From Nocardia sp. BMG51109 (GTDB lineage: Bacteria; Actinomycetota; Actinomycetes; Mycobacteriales; Mycobacteriaceae), in NCBI RefSeq assembly GCF_000526215.1, contig NZ_JAFQ01000004.1, forward strand, positions 6,758,001-6,822,000: a stretch of 64,000 bases of DNA, read 5' to 3'. The translations under genes were made by a program, and so were the position numbers. The notes below the pieces were generated by a model, which was not told the origin of the DNA, ran no database searches, and saw only the letters and a list, made by a program, of their open reading frames with translations. This document shows, piece by piece, positions 52,531 through 61,699 of this stretch (the first letter of the stretch is position 1; every line of letters begins with the position of its first letter).

Positions 52531-53421
52531 GTGGACGTGCTCGCCGAGATGCTGCAGGGGATCCATGCGCAGGGCTCGCTGCTGTGGCGTGCCGACCGGC
52601 AGGCACCCTGGTCGTGGCTGGCCGATCAAGCGGCGCCGCTGACCCTGTACGCCGTGCTGCACGGCCATGCCCGGCTCGCCCGCGGCGACCGCGTCACCGA
52701 GCTGACCGTCGGCGATATCGCGCTGCTCCGCGGTCCTCGCTCGCTCGCACTCGACGACGCCCCGGACGGCAGGCCCCGCGGCCCGGCCGGCTCCGACGGG
52801 CACCGCGCGGTGCTGCGGGTCCCGTCGCCGGGCCACGGCGGGCGGGCGGTCGTCGTCGCCGGAACCTACGGCAGCGTCGATCTGGCCGGTCGCCGCCTGC
52901 TCGACGCGCTGCCGGAATACGTCTGCGTCACAGCCGAATCGGGGTCCTCGCCCGCCGCGCTGGCGCTGCTGGACGAGGAGCTGGAACACGTCGGTCCCGG
53001 CCGCCAGACCGTCCGCGACCGCCTGCTGGACCTGCTGCTGGCGCACGCACTGCGCGCCTGGCTGGCCGGTGCCGAACCGGGCTCACCGGGATGGAATGCG
53101 GGACTGCAGGATCCGATCGTCGCGCGGATTCTGCACGCCATCCACTCCAATCCCGGCCGGGACTGGACCGCCGACTCGCTGGCCGCGCACGCGGCGGTCT
53201 CGCGGGCAACGCTGTACCGCCGGTTCAGTGCCCTGTTCGGCGAGTCCCCGCTGTCGTATCTGAACGGCCGCCGCATGACGCTGGCCGCCGACCTACTGGC
53301 CGGCGGCGAGACCGTGGGCACGGTCGCGCGGAAGGTCGGCTACCGCAACCCCTTCGCGTTCAGCACCGCCTTCCGGCGTCACCACGGCAGGCCACCGAGC
53401 GACCTGCACCGGACGCACTGA
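52531..53421 (+). CDS. AraC family transcriptional regulator
   Basis: This 296-residue regulator has an N-terminal cupin effector domain (about 1-170; LTLYAVLHGHARLA) and a C-terminal pair of helix-turn-helix motifs (WTADSLAAHAAVSRATLYRRF near 210-230 and VGYRNPFAFSTAFRRHHGRPP near 272-292). The inducer is unknown. The start is ambiguous among GTGs at 52525, 52531 and 52537; 52531 gives the usual MDVLAEML-like beginning. It is 80 nt upstream of GH1 B on the same strand, so it may regulate that gene and itself. Confidence 0.87.
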   Translation: MDVLAEMLQGIHAQGSLLWRADRQAPWSWLADQAAPLTLYAVLHGHARLARGDRVTELTVGDIALLRGPRSLALDDAPDGRPRGPAGSDGHRAVLRVPSPGHGGRAVVVAGTYGSVDLAGRRLLDALPEYVCVTAESGSSPAALALLDEELEHVGPGRQTVRDRLLDLLLAHALRAWLAGAEPGSPGWNAGLQDPIVARILHAIHSNPGRDWTADSLAAHAAVSRATLYRRFSALFGESPLSYLNGRRMTLAADLLAGGETVGTVARKVGYRNPFAFSTAFRRHHGRPPSDLHRTH

Positions 53422-53501
53422 GCCGCGGCGATCGCACCACCCGGGGCGACACGCGGCGCACCACCCGGACGATCGGCAACCATCCAGCTACGCTTGCTGG
53501 A

Positions 53502-54839
53502 ATGCGACAGTCGAGCCGCCGCCACGCCCTGGCGGCGTGTGCCGCCGCCGCGGCGGCGATGCTGGTGCCGGGGCTGGCGTGGGCGGCACCGGCCCCCCGG
53601 CCGGGCGGGCTGCCCGCACTCGGCGACCAATTCCTGTGGGGCGTGTCCGCCTCCGGCTTCCAGTCCGAAGGCGCTGCGCCGGACAGCAATTGGACTCGCT
53701 ACATCGCCTCCGGCGAGGTCGACGACTACCGCGACTCGGTCCGATTCCTCGATTTCTACACCGACGACATCGAACACGCCGCCCGCCTCGGTGTCCGGGT
53801 GTTCCGGCTGAGCATCGAGTGGGCGCGCGTACAGCCCACCCCGGACGGCTGGGACGAACGGGCATTCGCGGTGTACGACAAGATGATCGACCGGATCGTC
53901 GCGCACGGAATGACGCCGATGATCACCCTCGACCACTGGGTGTATCCGGGCTGGGCGGCCGAGCGCGGCGGCTGGAGCAATCCCGGCATGGTCCAGGACT
54001 GGCTGGCCAATGCCCGGAAGGTGGTGGAGCGCTACGCCGCTCGCACGCCGATGTGGGTCACGATCAACGAACCGGCGGCCTACATCGGCACCGAACAGCG
54101 CATCGGCGCGCTGCACTCCGACGACGCGCCCGCCATGCTGGACCGGCTGGCCCAGGCGCACAACGAGATCTACGACGTCATCCACCGCGCGCAGCCCGAT
54201 GCCCGGGTCACCAGCAACCTCGGCTACGTGCCGGACGCGGAGACCGAGGTGAATCAGCCGTTCGTCGACCGGGTCGCCGACAAGCTCGACTTCATCGGTG
54301 TCGACTACTATTTCGGCCCCGACCCGGCCACCACCGCCACCGGCACCTCGGCGGGCGCGCCCGCGATGTGGGAGCTGCCCCTGCAAACCGAGGGCATCTA
54401 CTACGCGCTGCGCCACTACGCCCGGCTGTTTCCGGACAAACCGCTGTACGTGGTGGAGAGCGGGATGCCGACCGACAACGGGCGCCCGCGCGCCGACGGC
54501 TACACCCGCGCCGACCACCTGCGCGACACCGTGTACTGGCTGCAGCGCGCCAAGGCCGACGGGATCGACGTGCGCGGATACAACTATTGGAGCCTCACCG
54601 ACAACTACGAATGGGGCAGCTACGCACCGCGATTCGGCCTCTACACCGTCGACGCGGAGCACGATCCGGCGCTGTCGCGCCGCCCGACCGACGCCGTAGA
54701 GGCCTACGCCGCGCTTACCCGCGCCGGCGGCGTGCCCGGGGACTACCGGCCGACTCGGGCACCGGTGCCGTGTTCCCAGGTCGATCCGCCCGCCAGCTGC
54801 GACGAGCCGGTCACGGCCGAGCCCCGCGCCGGTTCCTGA
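53502..54839 (+). CDS. Tat-exported glycoside hydrolase family 1 protein (B)
   Basis: This 445-residue paralogue of GH1 A has a Tat signal (SSRRHALAACAAAA) and a shared layout (FLWGVSASGFQSEGAAPDSN, LDHWVYPGWA, RADGYTRADHLRD). The acid/base Glu190 sits in TINEPAAY, and the nucleophile Glu319 in VVESGMPT. The GH1 ENG motif is ESG here, which alters the residue next to the nucleophile. The C-terminus has the same Cys pair pattern (CSQVDPPASC). Family activity is a beta-glycosidase, but the substitution may change substrate preference. An AraC regulator is 80 nt upstream. Confidence 0.92.
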   Translation: MRQSSRRHALAACAAAAAAMLVPGLAWAAPAPRPGGLPALGDQFLWGVSASGFQSEGAAPDSNWTRYIASGEVDDYRDSVRFLDFYTDDIEHAARLGVRVFRLSIEWARVQPTPDGWDERAFAVYDKMIDRIVAHGMTPMITLDHWVYPGWAAERGGWSNPGMVQDWLANARKVVERYAARTPMWVTINEPAAYIGTEQRIGALHSDDAPAMLDRLAQAHNEIYDVIHRAQPDARVTSNLGYVPDAETEVNQPFVDRVADKLDFIGVDYYFGPDPATTATGTSAGAPAMWELPLQTEGIYYALRHYARLFPDKPLYVVESGMPTDNGRPRADGYTRADHLRDTVYWLQRAKADGIDVRGYNYWSLTDNYEWGSYAPRFGLYTVDAEHDPALSRRPTDAVEAYAALTRAGGVPGDYRPTRAPVPCSQVDPPASCDEPVTAEPRAGS

Positions 54840-54848
54840 CGGCACCGC

Positions 54849-55904
54849 TCACACGGGCAGTTCCAGCCCGGACGCCAGCACCGGCCAGGACGCGATCAGG
54901 GCGTCGTGCCAGTACCCCCACGAGTGGGTGCCGGTGGGCGGGAAGTCGTAGGTGGCGGGAATGCCGAGCGAGTTCAGCTTGGCCTGCAGATTGTGGCTGC
55001 AGTAGTTCACCGCGGCCTCGATGACACCGCCGACGGTCAGCTGATTCGCGAGCCCGCCCACGCCGGGCAGCGTGTACGGGCCGTTCAGTCCGTCCCACTG
55101 CCCCGGCAGGCCGGAACCGCTGGAGATGAACAGATTCAGGCCGCGCAGCTGGTCGGCGTGCACGTAGGGGTCGTTGTCCACCCACATCGGATCGTCGCGC
55201 GGCCCGTACATGTTCTCGGTGTTGCCGCCGCCCCACACGTTGACCGCCAGATTCACGAACGTGTAGCCGGTGGGGTCGGAGATCTGCGCGCAGCCGCTGT
55301 AGGCCGCCACCGACTTGTACAGGCCGGGCTTGGCGATCGGCAGTTGCAGCACCGAGGTGCCCGAGGTGGACAGGCCCGCGATCGCGTTGCGCCCGCTGGT
55401 GCCCAGGGCGCCGTCGATGAGCGGAGGCAGTTCCTCGGTGAAGAACGTCTTCCACTTGTTCACGCCCAGCACCGGATCGGGCGCCCGCCAGTCGGTGTAG
55501 TAGCTCCAGGCGCCGCCGATCGGCCGGACCACGTTCACGTCCTTGTCGGCCAGGAACCGCAGCGCGTCGGGGGCGCGCTGATCCCAGGTGGCGCTGTCCT
55601 CGCCGCCGCCGGCGCCGTTGAGCAGGTACAGCACCGGGCGCGGCGCCGACGCGTCGGCGGGGCGCTGCACGTCGACGGGGAAGGTCGTGTTCATGGCCGC
55701 CGAGTGGACGTACAGGCGGATGTTGCGGCCGTCGACGACGGTGGCCCGGGTGATGTAGGAGCCGTCGGCGGCGCGCGGGTCGGCGAGCAAGCTGCCGGAG
55801 TCGATCACGGGATCGCCGGTGCCGGCCGTCGCCGGGCCCGCCACCGTCGTCGAGAAGGCCACGAAAATCATTGCGGCCAGGGCCGTTCCGATCCGATTCC
55901 GCAT
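54849..55904 (-). CDS. Secreted antigen-85-type esterase/mycolyltransferase
   Basis: This 351-residue exported alpha/beta hydrolase of the Ag85/esterase D family transfers mycolic acids between trehalose esters and arabinogalactan in the mycolata. The Sec signal ends near ATA-GTGD (about 28). Ser179 lies in the elbow GLSTSGTS, and His in the C-terminal THSWGYWHDAL is the likely catalytic His. LLNGAGGGEDSATWDQR is the oxyanion region. ATG 55904, or two GTGs 3 and 6 nt upstream; GGAGG is 11 nt before the ATG. It converges on GH1 B. Confidence 0.9.
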   Translation of the reverse strand: MRNRIGTALAAMIFVAFSTTVAGPATAGTGDPVIDSGSLLADPRAADGSYITRATVVDGRNIRLYVHSAAMNTTFPVDVQRPADASAPRPVLYLLNGAGGGEDSATWDQRAPDALRFLADKDVNVVRPIGGAWSYYTDWRAPDPVLGVNKWKTFFTEELPPLIDGALGTSGRNAIAGLSTSGTSVLQLPIAKPGLYKSVAAYSGCAQISDPTGYTFVNLAVNVWGGGNTENMYGPRDDPMWVDNDPYVHADQLRGLNLFISSGSGLPGQWDGLNGPYTLPGVGGLANQLTVGGVIEAAVNYCSHNLQAKLNSLGIPATYDFPPTGTHSWGYWHDALIASWPVLASGLELPV

Positions 55905-56287
55905 CACCACGTGCTCCTCCGTAGCCGATTCGACCGCATCGGGCGTTGTTCGTCCTGGGTGGACTGTAATTCGCCGGCAACCGTTTGGCGATCTACCGCG
56001 GCGGTGCGTCGACCCCGGACTACCCGCGGTCACGCCGACACCTGCCGAGGCACCGGCGGCACGCGCCCGTCCCGGCGAAGATCCCTGGAATGCGCCCGGG
56101 CAACCGGTACATCGCCGGGCCGTGCCCGGGCGTTGCGCCCGACCGCGTCAACCGGAATGCCGTCCTCAGGCGGCGGCCGGCTCCGAGCCGAGACCCGACG
56201 ATCGTCCGGCCGATCCAGGGTGTAGCAACCGCAACCGCGGCACCGACCGGACCCGCCTGGCCCGGCTCGACCTGACGACCGGCCCGG
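55905..56287. other. 383-nt gap between Ag85-like and SRPBCC genes
   Basis: Both flanking genes are on the minus strand, so this is the upstream region of the Ag85-like gene. GGAGGAGCAC next to its start is the ribosome-binding site. I see no other gene or repeat. Confidence 0.4.
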
Positions 56288-56761
56288 TCAGTCGCGACCG
56301 GTGTGCCTTTCGATATAGGCTTTGGCCTGCGCGATCTCGGTCTCGATATTGCCGGGAAGGTTACGGCGCAGGATCGGATCGACCAGCCGACGTACCGCCG
56401 GGATGAGCTCTGCCGTCATTGTCCTGGTTACCAGGGTGCCGTTCTCGACGGGTTCACAGACGAAGCTCGCACTGAACTTCATCAATCCGTGCCACAGTCG
56501 GCTGTCCGGCAACGGCGCGAGTCCCACATCCACGCGCTCACCGGGGGTGAGCCGTCCCTGCGCGATCATTTTCGGCGCCGGACCGGGAAGTCCCGGCATG
56601 GCCGGGCGGAACTTGAATTCAACGAGATTCCCCTCGCGGCGAACCCAGTCGAATCGGCCGATTTTGTCATCGACCTCGGCGTATCGTTCCACGTCCATCG
56701 CGAATTCGAGAAAGTCCTCCGGATGGCATGGCATGATCTGCTGCACCCGCGCTTCGACCAT
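56288..56761 (-). CDS. SRPBCC/polyketide cyclase-like protein
   Basis: This 157-residue START/Bet v1-fold protein reads VEARVQQIMPCHPEDFLEFAMDVERYAEVDDKIG at its start, the typical opening strand and helix of SRPBCC domains, and ends with a long helix (NIETEIAQAKAYIERH). The fold makes a hydrophobic pocket for lipids or polyketides. It is last in a minus-strand group: flavin oxidase, MFS pump, this gene. ATG 56761 was used. A role in binding the same compound that the oxidase and pump handle is inferred. Confidence 0.82.
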   Translation of the reverse strand: MVEARVQQIMPCHPEDFLEFAMDVERYAEVDDKIGRFDWVRREGNLVEFKFRPAMPGLPGPAPKMIAQGRLTPGERVDVGLAPLPDSRLWHGLMKFSASFVCEPVENGTLVTRTMTAELIPAVRRLVDPILRRNLPGNIETEIAQAKAYIERHTGRD

Positions 56762-56819
56762 TCTGCTGTCTCCTCTGTTTGTTCGTCCGGCGGGCTCGAC
56801 ACCCGGATCCTCGGGATCT

Positions 56820-58541
56820 CTACGTCAACTCCGTTGGTGCATCATCGATTTCGAGTCCCTCGTGGACAGGTTGTGCATTCCTCGGCAGCGCGAGGAAGCC
56901 GAAGGACAGCAGCAGCATGATGCCCGCGCCATACCAGAGCGTGTAGCGGAAGGTATTGGCGAAGTTGATCGCCTTGGCATGCTCGCCGGCCTCGGTGAGC
57001 ACCCGGGTCACGGAGGGATCGTCCACAGCGGCTCCCCGACAGATTTCCGGCTCTTCGGTGGGATCGACCTGCGCCGATCGATCACGGACGCACGCCCGGA
57101 ATCCGTCGGCTATCTCGGTCTGCACCGGGCCGGGCAGACCTGTTGCAGCGAGTTCGGCCTGCACTCGTGCCGCCGCCTCGTCGGCACCCCGCGCGGAATC
57201 GTGGTCCAGTTGCGTGAAGAAGACGATCCCGACCAGCGCGACACCGAGCGCGATTCCGAGTTGCTGTCCGGTGTTGAGCAATCCGGACGCGGCGCCGGCG
57301 GCGCGGGTGGGCACCTGCCCGAGCACCAGGTCGATGGTCGGCGCGACCACAAAACCGAATCCGATGCCGATGAGGACCATCGGAGGCATCATCTGCCACG
57401 ACGTCGTCGCCTGGCCGTAGTGCTGAACCAACGCACCGTAGCCGACGAACCCGGCACCGGCGAGAAGTCCGCCGGCGAGGAGGACACTTCTGCCGAACCG
57501 CGGTGCCAACACACTGGCCGAAGTACCCGCGCCAACGCCGGTGGCGACCGCGAAGAACAACGAGGTGAGCCCGGCACGCAGCGGCGACCAGCCCAGACCC
57601 GCCTGCATGAGCAGCGTCCATACCAAGAAGAACCCGCCGAAGCAGATCCAGAACGACAGCCAGCTGATCAGACCGAGCGTAAACGGACGCGACCGGAAGA
57701 GGCCGAGGTCGATCAGCGGCGACCCCTCGAAACGCCGACGTCTGCGCTCGTAGCCGATCAGCAGCATCAGGGCCACCGCCGACGCCCCTATCATGAAGAA
57801 GGTCCACGCGGGCCACCCGAGGCGGCGTCCCTCGGTGAGCGGATAGGTCAGCAGTAGAATTGCCGCGGTGACGAGCGCGACACCGATCAGGTCCAGGCGC
57901 GGCGCGGCGACCGATCGGGACTCCTTCATCCACAGCCGAGCAGCGATCAGCGTGATGATCCCGATCGGGATATTGACCAGGAATATCGGCCGCCAGCCGA
58001 GGCCGAACAGATCCCATTCCACCAGCAGGGCTCCCAGCGCCAGGCCGACTGCCGTCGCCGACCCGCAGACTGCGCTGTACACGGCGATCGCCTCGGCACG
58101 CTCCCGCCGGGGAAATGACTCCCGGAGAATCGCAAGAATCTGCGGGACCATCAGGCCCGCCGCCAGGCCCTGGAGGAATCGGGAGGCGATCAGCATGGTC
58201 GGGCCCGAGCTCAGTCCGCACGCCGCCGACGCCACCGTGAACAGCACCATTCCGGCCATGAAGATTCGCTTGCGGCCGTAGAGGTCGCCGAGTCGCCCAC
58301 CGGTGATCAGGATTGCGGCGAAGGAGAGCACGTAGGCGGCGATGATCCATTCGATCTGGGCGTACTGGGCACGGAGATCTTCCTGAATGGTCGGCACCGC
58401 GACGTTGACGATGGTGACATCGAGTAGGTCCATGAACCCTGCCGCCAGTGTTGTCGCGAATGCGATCCAGCGTCGCGGGTCGGCCTGTATCGAGTCGATA
58501 TCCGGCGGAGCGGCCTTTTCTGGTTGCAGGTGCGGTACCAC
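56820..58541 (-). CDS. DHA2-family MFS efflux transporter
   Basis: This 573-residue 14-helix drug:H+ antiporter resembles EmrB/QacA. TVNVAVPTIQEDL-like DVTIVNVAVPTIQEDL opens helix 1, GGRLGDLYGRKRIF is the conserved loop 2-3 motif A, and GSATAVGLALGALLVEWDLFGLGWR is the helix-5 region. A loop near residues 450-500 is acidic with several Cys. GTG 58541 has GGGAGA upstream. It lies 86 nt downstream of the flavin oxidase gene and is probably part of a TetR-controlled operon; the likely substrate is a lipophilic compound. Confidence 0.9.
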   Translation of the reverse strand: MVPHLQPEKAAPPDIDSIQADPRRWIAFATTLAAGFMDLLDVTIVNVAVPTIQEDLRAQYAQIEWIIAAYVLSFAAILITGGRLGDLYGRKRIFMAGMVLFTVASAACGLSSGPTMLIASRFLQGLAAGLMVPQILAILRESFPRRERAEAIAVYSAVCGSATAVGLALGALLVEWDLFGLGWRPIFLVNIPIGIITLIAARLWMKESRSVAAPRLDLIGVALVTAAILLLTYPLTEGRRLGWPAWTFFMIGASAVALMLLIGYERRRRRFEGSPLIDLGLFRSRPFTLGLISWLSFWICFGGFFLVWTLLMQAGLGWSPLRAGLTSLFFAVATGVGAGTSASVLAPRFGRSVLLAGGLLAGAGFVGYGALVQHYGQATTSWQMMPPMVLIGIGFGFVVAPTIDLVLGQVPTRAAGAASGLLNTGQQLGIALGVALVGIVFFTQLDHDSARGADEAAARVQAELAATGLPGPVQTEIADGFRACVRDRSAQVDPTEEPEICRGAAVDDPSVTRVLTEAGEHAKAINFANTFRYTLWYGAGIMLLLSFGFLALPRNAQPVHEGLEIDDAPTELT

Positions 58542-58627
58542 GATTCTCCCTGTCTCCGTTCGAATGTTGGTCCCACTCGGTGCATCCGGCGAGCGTGGCC
58601 GACCGGGACGTGGACGGGCTGCATCAC

Positions 58628-60073
58628 TCAGGGCCCGGCGGCCGGGTCCAGAACGGGAAAGTTGCTGCGGAACACGCCTTTCGGATCCACGCTGCTCTTG
58701 ATGTCTCGCAGTCGATGCAGAGTGCCGGGATCGAAGGCGTCGATGGCCGTTTGCGAGGGGCTCAGTAGTGTGAGCGGCGTTCGTCGGCCACGCGACCGGT
58801 CGAGCGCGCCGAGGTACTGCTGGATCCGATTCTCGTTCGCCGCAGCCGCTTCCGGTGTCGGCTGACCGCCGATGAAGCTCATGTAGTAGGGGGCGGTGAC
58901 GGCACCGGGCGGACTGTCGGAGGACCGCGCGATCGCCCCGCCGAGGTGGCGAACCTGAATGGCCCCGAGTGGGTCCATGGAGGTGGTCAGCAGCGCGTCC
59001 ACATCGGCGTCGGTGAGCCCGTTCAGCAACTCGGCGTGTGAGCGGATCGGGCTCGGATCGGTGGGTTCGCCGACGATGGTGCCCAGCTCGGCGGGCGGCA
59101 TGGGCCTGCGGCTGTCGACCATGCGTCCGTCGATGCCGTCGAGCGCTGCCAGCAGGCCCCGGCCCACGGTCGCGTCGCCGAGATAGGTGGTGTCGATGCC
59201 GACCATCGGCGGGGCACCGTCCATGCGCAGCAGGCTGAACCAGAGAGTCAGTTCGTCGGGCGCCGTCGCGGTGATTTCCCGAAAGGCCGCCATCACCCGC
59301 GGTGCGCGATCGATGGGCCAGAGCATCTTTCCGCCGTACAGGGCGGACACGGGGTGCAGCGCGAACTCGAGCGCCGTAACGAGTGCGTAGTCACCGCCAC
59401 CACCCCGCAGGGCCCAGAACAGATCCGGATCCGACGACGGGCCGACTCGCCGGGCTCGGCCATCGGCGTCGACAACGTCGAACGCGGTCACGCTGTCGGA
59501 CGCCCAGCCGAATCGCCGTGCGAACCAACTCAATCCGCCGCCAAGGGTGTAGCCGGTGACTCCGACTGCCGGTGAACTGCCCGCCACTCCAGTCAGCCCG
59601 TGAGGGCCGGCTGCTGCCTGCACCCGACCCCAGTTGACGCCCGCGCCGACCCTTGCGGTCCGGGTGTCGGGATCGATCCGCACCTCGTTCAGCCGATTGG
59701 TGCGCACCAGGATCGTGCCGTCCGCGGCATACGACGGGTTGTGGCCGTTCGGCTGCACCGTCAGTGCCCGGCCTGCCTCGCGCGCGTATCGGATCAGCGC
59801 GGGTGCATCATCGGTGTCGGCGAGTTCGACGACGGCACGGACAGACTGGTCGACGGTCAGATTCCATGGTGTGCAGGCTTGTTCGAAGCCCGCATCGCCG
59901 GGCAAGAGCACGCGACCCCGAACGACGGCGCGTAGCCCGGTGTCGTCGGCGGAAGTTTCCGCCTCGGAGCCGTTCGTCGTACACGCTGCGGCGAGGAGCC
60001 CCCCTCCGACGGCCAGCAGTCGGCGCCGCGTCAACTCGACACCCTCGATTTTCCCGCCCTGACCAGCGTTCAT
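58628..60073 (-). CDS. Tat lipoprotein FAD-linked oxidase (BBE-like)
   Basis: This 481-residue flavin oxidase has RRRLLAVGGGLLAAACTT at the N-terminus: a twin-arginine signal followed by a lipobox with Cys, so it is probably a membrane-anchored exported lipoprotein. The PCMH FAD domain has VQPNGHNPSYA (His for covalent FAD) and GGGLSWFARRFGWASD, with Ala-Ser where bicovalent relatives have Cys. The ATG at 60073 follows AGGGGAA. Substrate unknown. It heads the minus-strand operon with the MFS pump and SRPBCC genes and is divergent from tetR across shared operators. Confidence 0.88.
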   Translation of the reverse strand: MNAGQGGKIEGVELTRRRLLAVGGGLLAAACTTNGSEAETSADDTGLRAVVRGRVLLPGDAGFEQACTPWNLTVDQSVRAVVELADTDDAPALIRYAREAGRALTVQPNGHNPSYAADGTILVRTNRLNEVRIDPDTRTARVGAGVNWGRVQAAAGPHGLTGVAGSSPAVGVTGYTLGGGLSWFARRFGWASDSVTAFDVVDADGRARRVGPSSDPDLFWALRGGGGDYALVTALEFALHPVSALYGGKMLWPIDRAPRVMAAFREITATAPDELTLWFSLLRMDGAPPMVGIDTTYLGDATVGRGLLAALDGIDGRMVDSRRPMPPAELGTIVGEPTDPSPIRSHAELLNGLTDADVDALLTTSMDPLGAIQVRHLGGAIARSSDSPPGAVTAPYYMSFIGGQPTPEAAAANENRIQQYLGALDRSRGRRTPLTLLSPSQTAIDAFDPGTLHRLRDIKSSVDPKGVFRSNFPVLDPAAGP

Positions 60074-60096
60074 GACATTCCCCTCGGCTCGGCCAT

Positions 60097-60160
60097 TTAC
60101 GAAACAGTAGACGTCTGTTTCGGTTCGGTAAATGCGATACAGAACACAGTTGTTTCGTAA
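60097..60160. promoter_or_regulatory. Divergent TetR operators with repeated CGAAACA half-sites
   Basis: TTACGAAACA at 60097-60106 is exactly inverted as TGTTTCGTAA at 60151-60160. Inside, CGAAACAG (60100-60107) pairs with CTGTTTCG (60115-60122) over 7 nt. The three half-sites lie between the oxidase start (60073) and the tetR start (60185), so both promoters can be controlled by the TetR protein. Confidence 0.75.
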
Positions 60161-60184
60161 GTGCGCAGGGGCTACGCTCACCAC

Positions 60185-60823
60185 GTGCTACCACCCGACG
60201 ATGTCACCAGGCCGAAATCCGGCGGTCGCCCCCGGGATCCGGAGCGCGACGCCGCACTACTGGCCGCCGTCAGCGAGATCCTTCCCGAGGTCGGATACGA
60301 CCGGCTGACAATGGATTCCGTCGCGGCGCGAGCGGGCGCGAGCCGCGCAACCGTCTACCGCCGCTGGAAGGACAAGTCGGAGCTGGTCCGTGACGCGGTC
60401 CGGATACTGGCCTGGACCGAGCCATTGCCCGATACCGGCAGTCTGCGATCCGATCTGCTCGCTGTGGGAGCCATGTATCTCGACCGCGACGGCCCGCGCG
60501 ATGCGATTCTGTCCGCGATCGCGGCCTCCATCAACCGTGATCCGCAGCTGCGTGAAACCGTGGAGCAGGTCATTGCCGAACCGCGCCGCGCGGCGTACGC
60601 CGCCATAGTCGAAAACGCCCGTGCTCGCGGGGAGATCGCCGACAGTGCGGATACGGCACTGATCGCGGATGTGGTACCCGCGATGATCTTCTACCGGCTA
60701 CTCGATTCGGACGAGCCGGTGGACGGCACCTACTACGAGCGAATCATCGATGCACTGGTCGTTCCCCTGTTGACGGGGTACTCCGCGGGCAATACCGAAC
60801 CGGGCTCGACTGCAGCGCAGTAA
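60185..60823 (+). CDS. TetR family transcriptional regulator
   Basis: This 212-residue repressor has the N-terminal helix-turn-helix YDRLTMDSVAARAGASRATVYRRWKDK-type motif (about 40-70; ARAGASRATVYRRWKDK at the core) and a helical ligand domain of about 130 residues. The GTG at 60185 is chosen over 60161 because the latter abuts the operator half-site; GGGG lies 14 nt upstream. It probably represses the divergent oxidase-MFS-SRPBCC operon and its own operon with the downstream NmrA-like gene. The inducer is unknown. Confidence 0.88.
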   Translation: MLPPDDVTRPKSGGRPRDPERDAALLAAVSEILPEVGYDRLTMDSVAARAGASRATVYRRWKDKSELVRDAVRILAWTEPLPDTGSLRSDLLAVGAMYLDRDGPRDAILSAIAASINRDPQLRETVEQVIAEPRRAAYAAIVENARARGEIADSADTALIADVVPAMIFYRLLDSDEPVDGTYYERIIDALVVPLLTGYSAGNTEPGSTAAQ

Positions 60824-60862
60824 TTCTCACAGTGGAATACACACGACATATCGGGGGTAGGA

Positions 60863-61540
60863 ATGAAGATTGTCGTATTCGGTGCCAGCGGTCCAACCGG
60901 TCTCAATGTCGTTCGCCAGGCAGTAGCCAGGGGGCAGCAGGTCACCGCCGCAGTGCGCCGCCCCGCCGATTTCCCCAGTGCGGATCCGCTGTTGCGAGTC
61001 GTGCGTACGGATGCGCGAGACGGTGACTCGGTCGCAGCGGCGACAGCCGGGCACGATGCCGTGATATCGGTCCTCGGGGGAAGTTACACCCTGAAGCCCG
61101 TATCGATTTTTACCGAAGGTGTCGGGAACATCATGCGGGCAATGGCGCTGCACAGCGTCCGACGCCTGGTCTGCGTCAGCTCGGTGTGTGTCGCCGGCAC
61201 TGCGGCTCCAGGCGAATCCCTCCTTTTCCGAACGGTGCTCCTCCCCGCCATGCTCACCCTGGGTCGGACTGCGTATGCCGATATGGGACGCATGGAGGTA
61301 GCCGTCCGAAACAGTGGACTCGACTGGACCATCGTCCGCGCCTCCGGACTCTTCGACGGCGCCACCATCACCGACTACACCCTGGCACCCTCGAGCATTC
61401 CCGGCCGATACACCTCGCGGGTGGATCTCGCCGATGCGTTATTGGATGCGACCCTGGAGAACAAGTTCGTCGGCACATGCGTCGACGTGGTCACTACCGT
61501 GGGGACCCCGAGCCTCACCGACAGCTTCCGCCGCCGCTAG
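60863..61540 (+). CDS. NAD(P)-binding atypical SDR (NmrA-like)
   Basis: This 225-residue protein has a Rossmann fold with the dinucleotide motif GASGPTG at 7-13 and SSVCVAGTAAPG in the middle. A classical YxxxK is not seen; YADMGRMEVAVRNSGLDWTIVRAS has a Tyr with no Lys. This is the layout of atypical short-chain dehydrogenases of the NmrA/HSCARG type, which may bind NAD(P) as redox sensors. GGGGGTAGGA precedes the ATG. It begins 39 nt after tetR and is probably cotranscribed. Confidence 0.85.
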   Translation: MKIVVFGASGPTGLNVVRQAVARGQQVTAAVRRPADFPSADPLLRVVRTDARDGDSVAAATAGHDAVISVLGGSYTLKPVSIFTEGVGNIMRAMALHSVRRLVCVSSVCVAGTAAPGESLLFRTVLLPAMLTLGRTAYADMGRMEVAVRNSGLDWTIVRASGLFDGATITDYTLAPSSIPGRYTSRVDLADALLDATLENKFVGTCVDVVTTVGTPSLTDSFRRR

Positions 61541-61567
61541 CGCTTATCGATGTGGCTATTTCACGGT

Positions 61568-61603
61568 CGCTCGCAACCGAACTGCCGCTCGCAACCGAAC
61601 TGC
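61568..61603 (+). repeat. Perfect 18-bp tandem duplication
   Basis: CGCTCGCAACCGAACTGC occurs exactly twice in a row at 61568-61585 and 61586-61603, in the gap between the NmrA-like gene and the ligase fragment. Its role is unknown; it may be a slippage product. Confidence 0.85.
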
Positions 61604-61699
61604 AAAGTTGACTGTGCTCATCGAATCTCCCCGGTCGGGCTCATCGAAATGCCCCACCCGTGAGCGGTCCCGGTTATAGGGGCTGCCGGTCCCGGTCGT

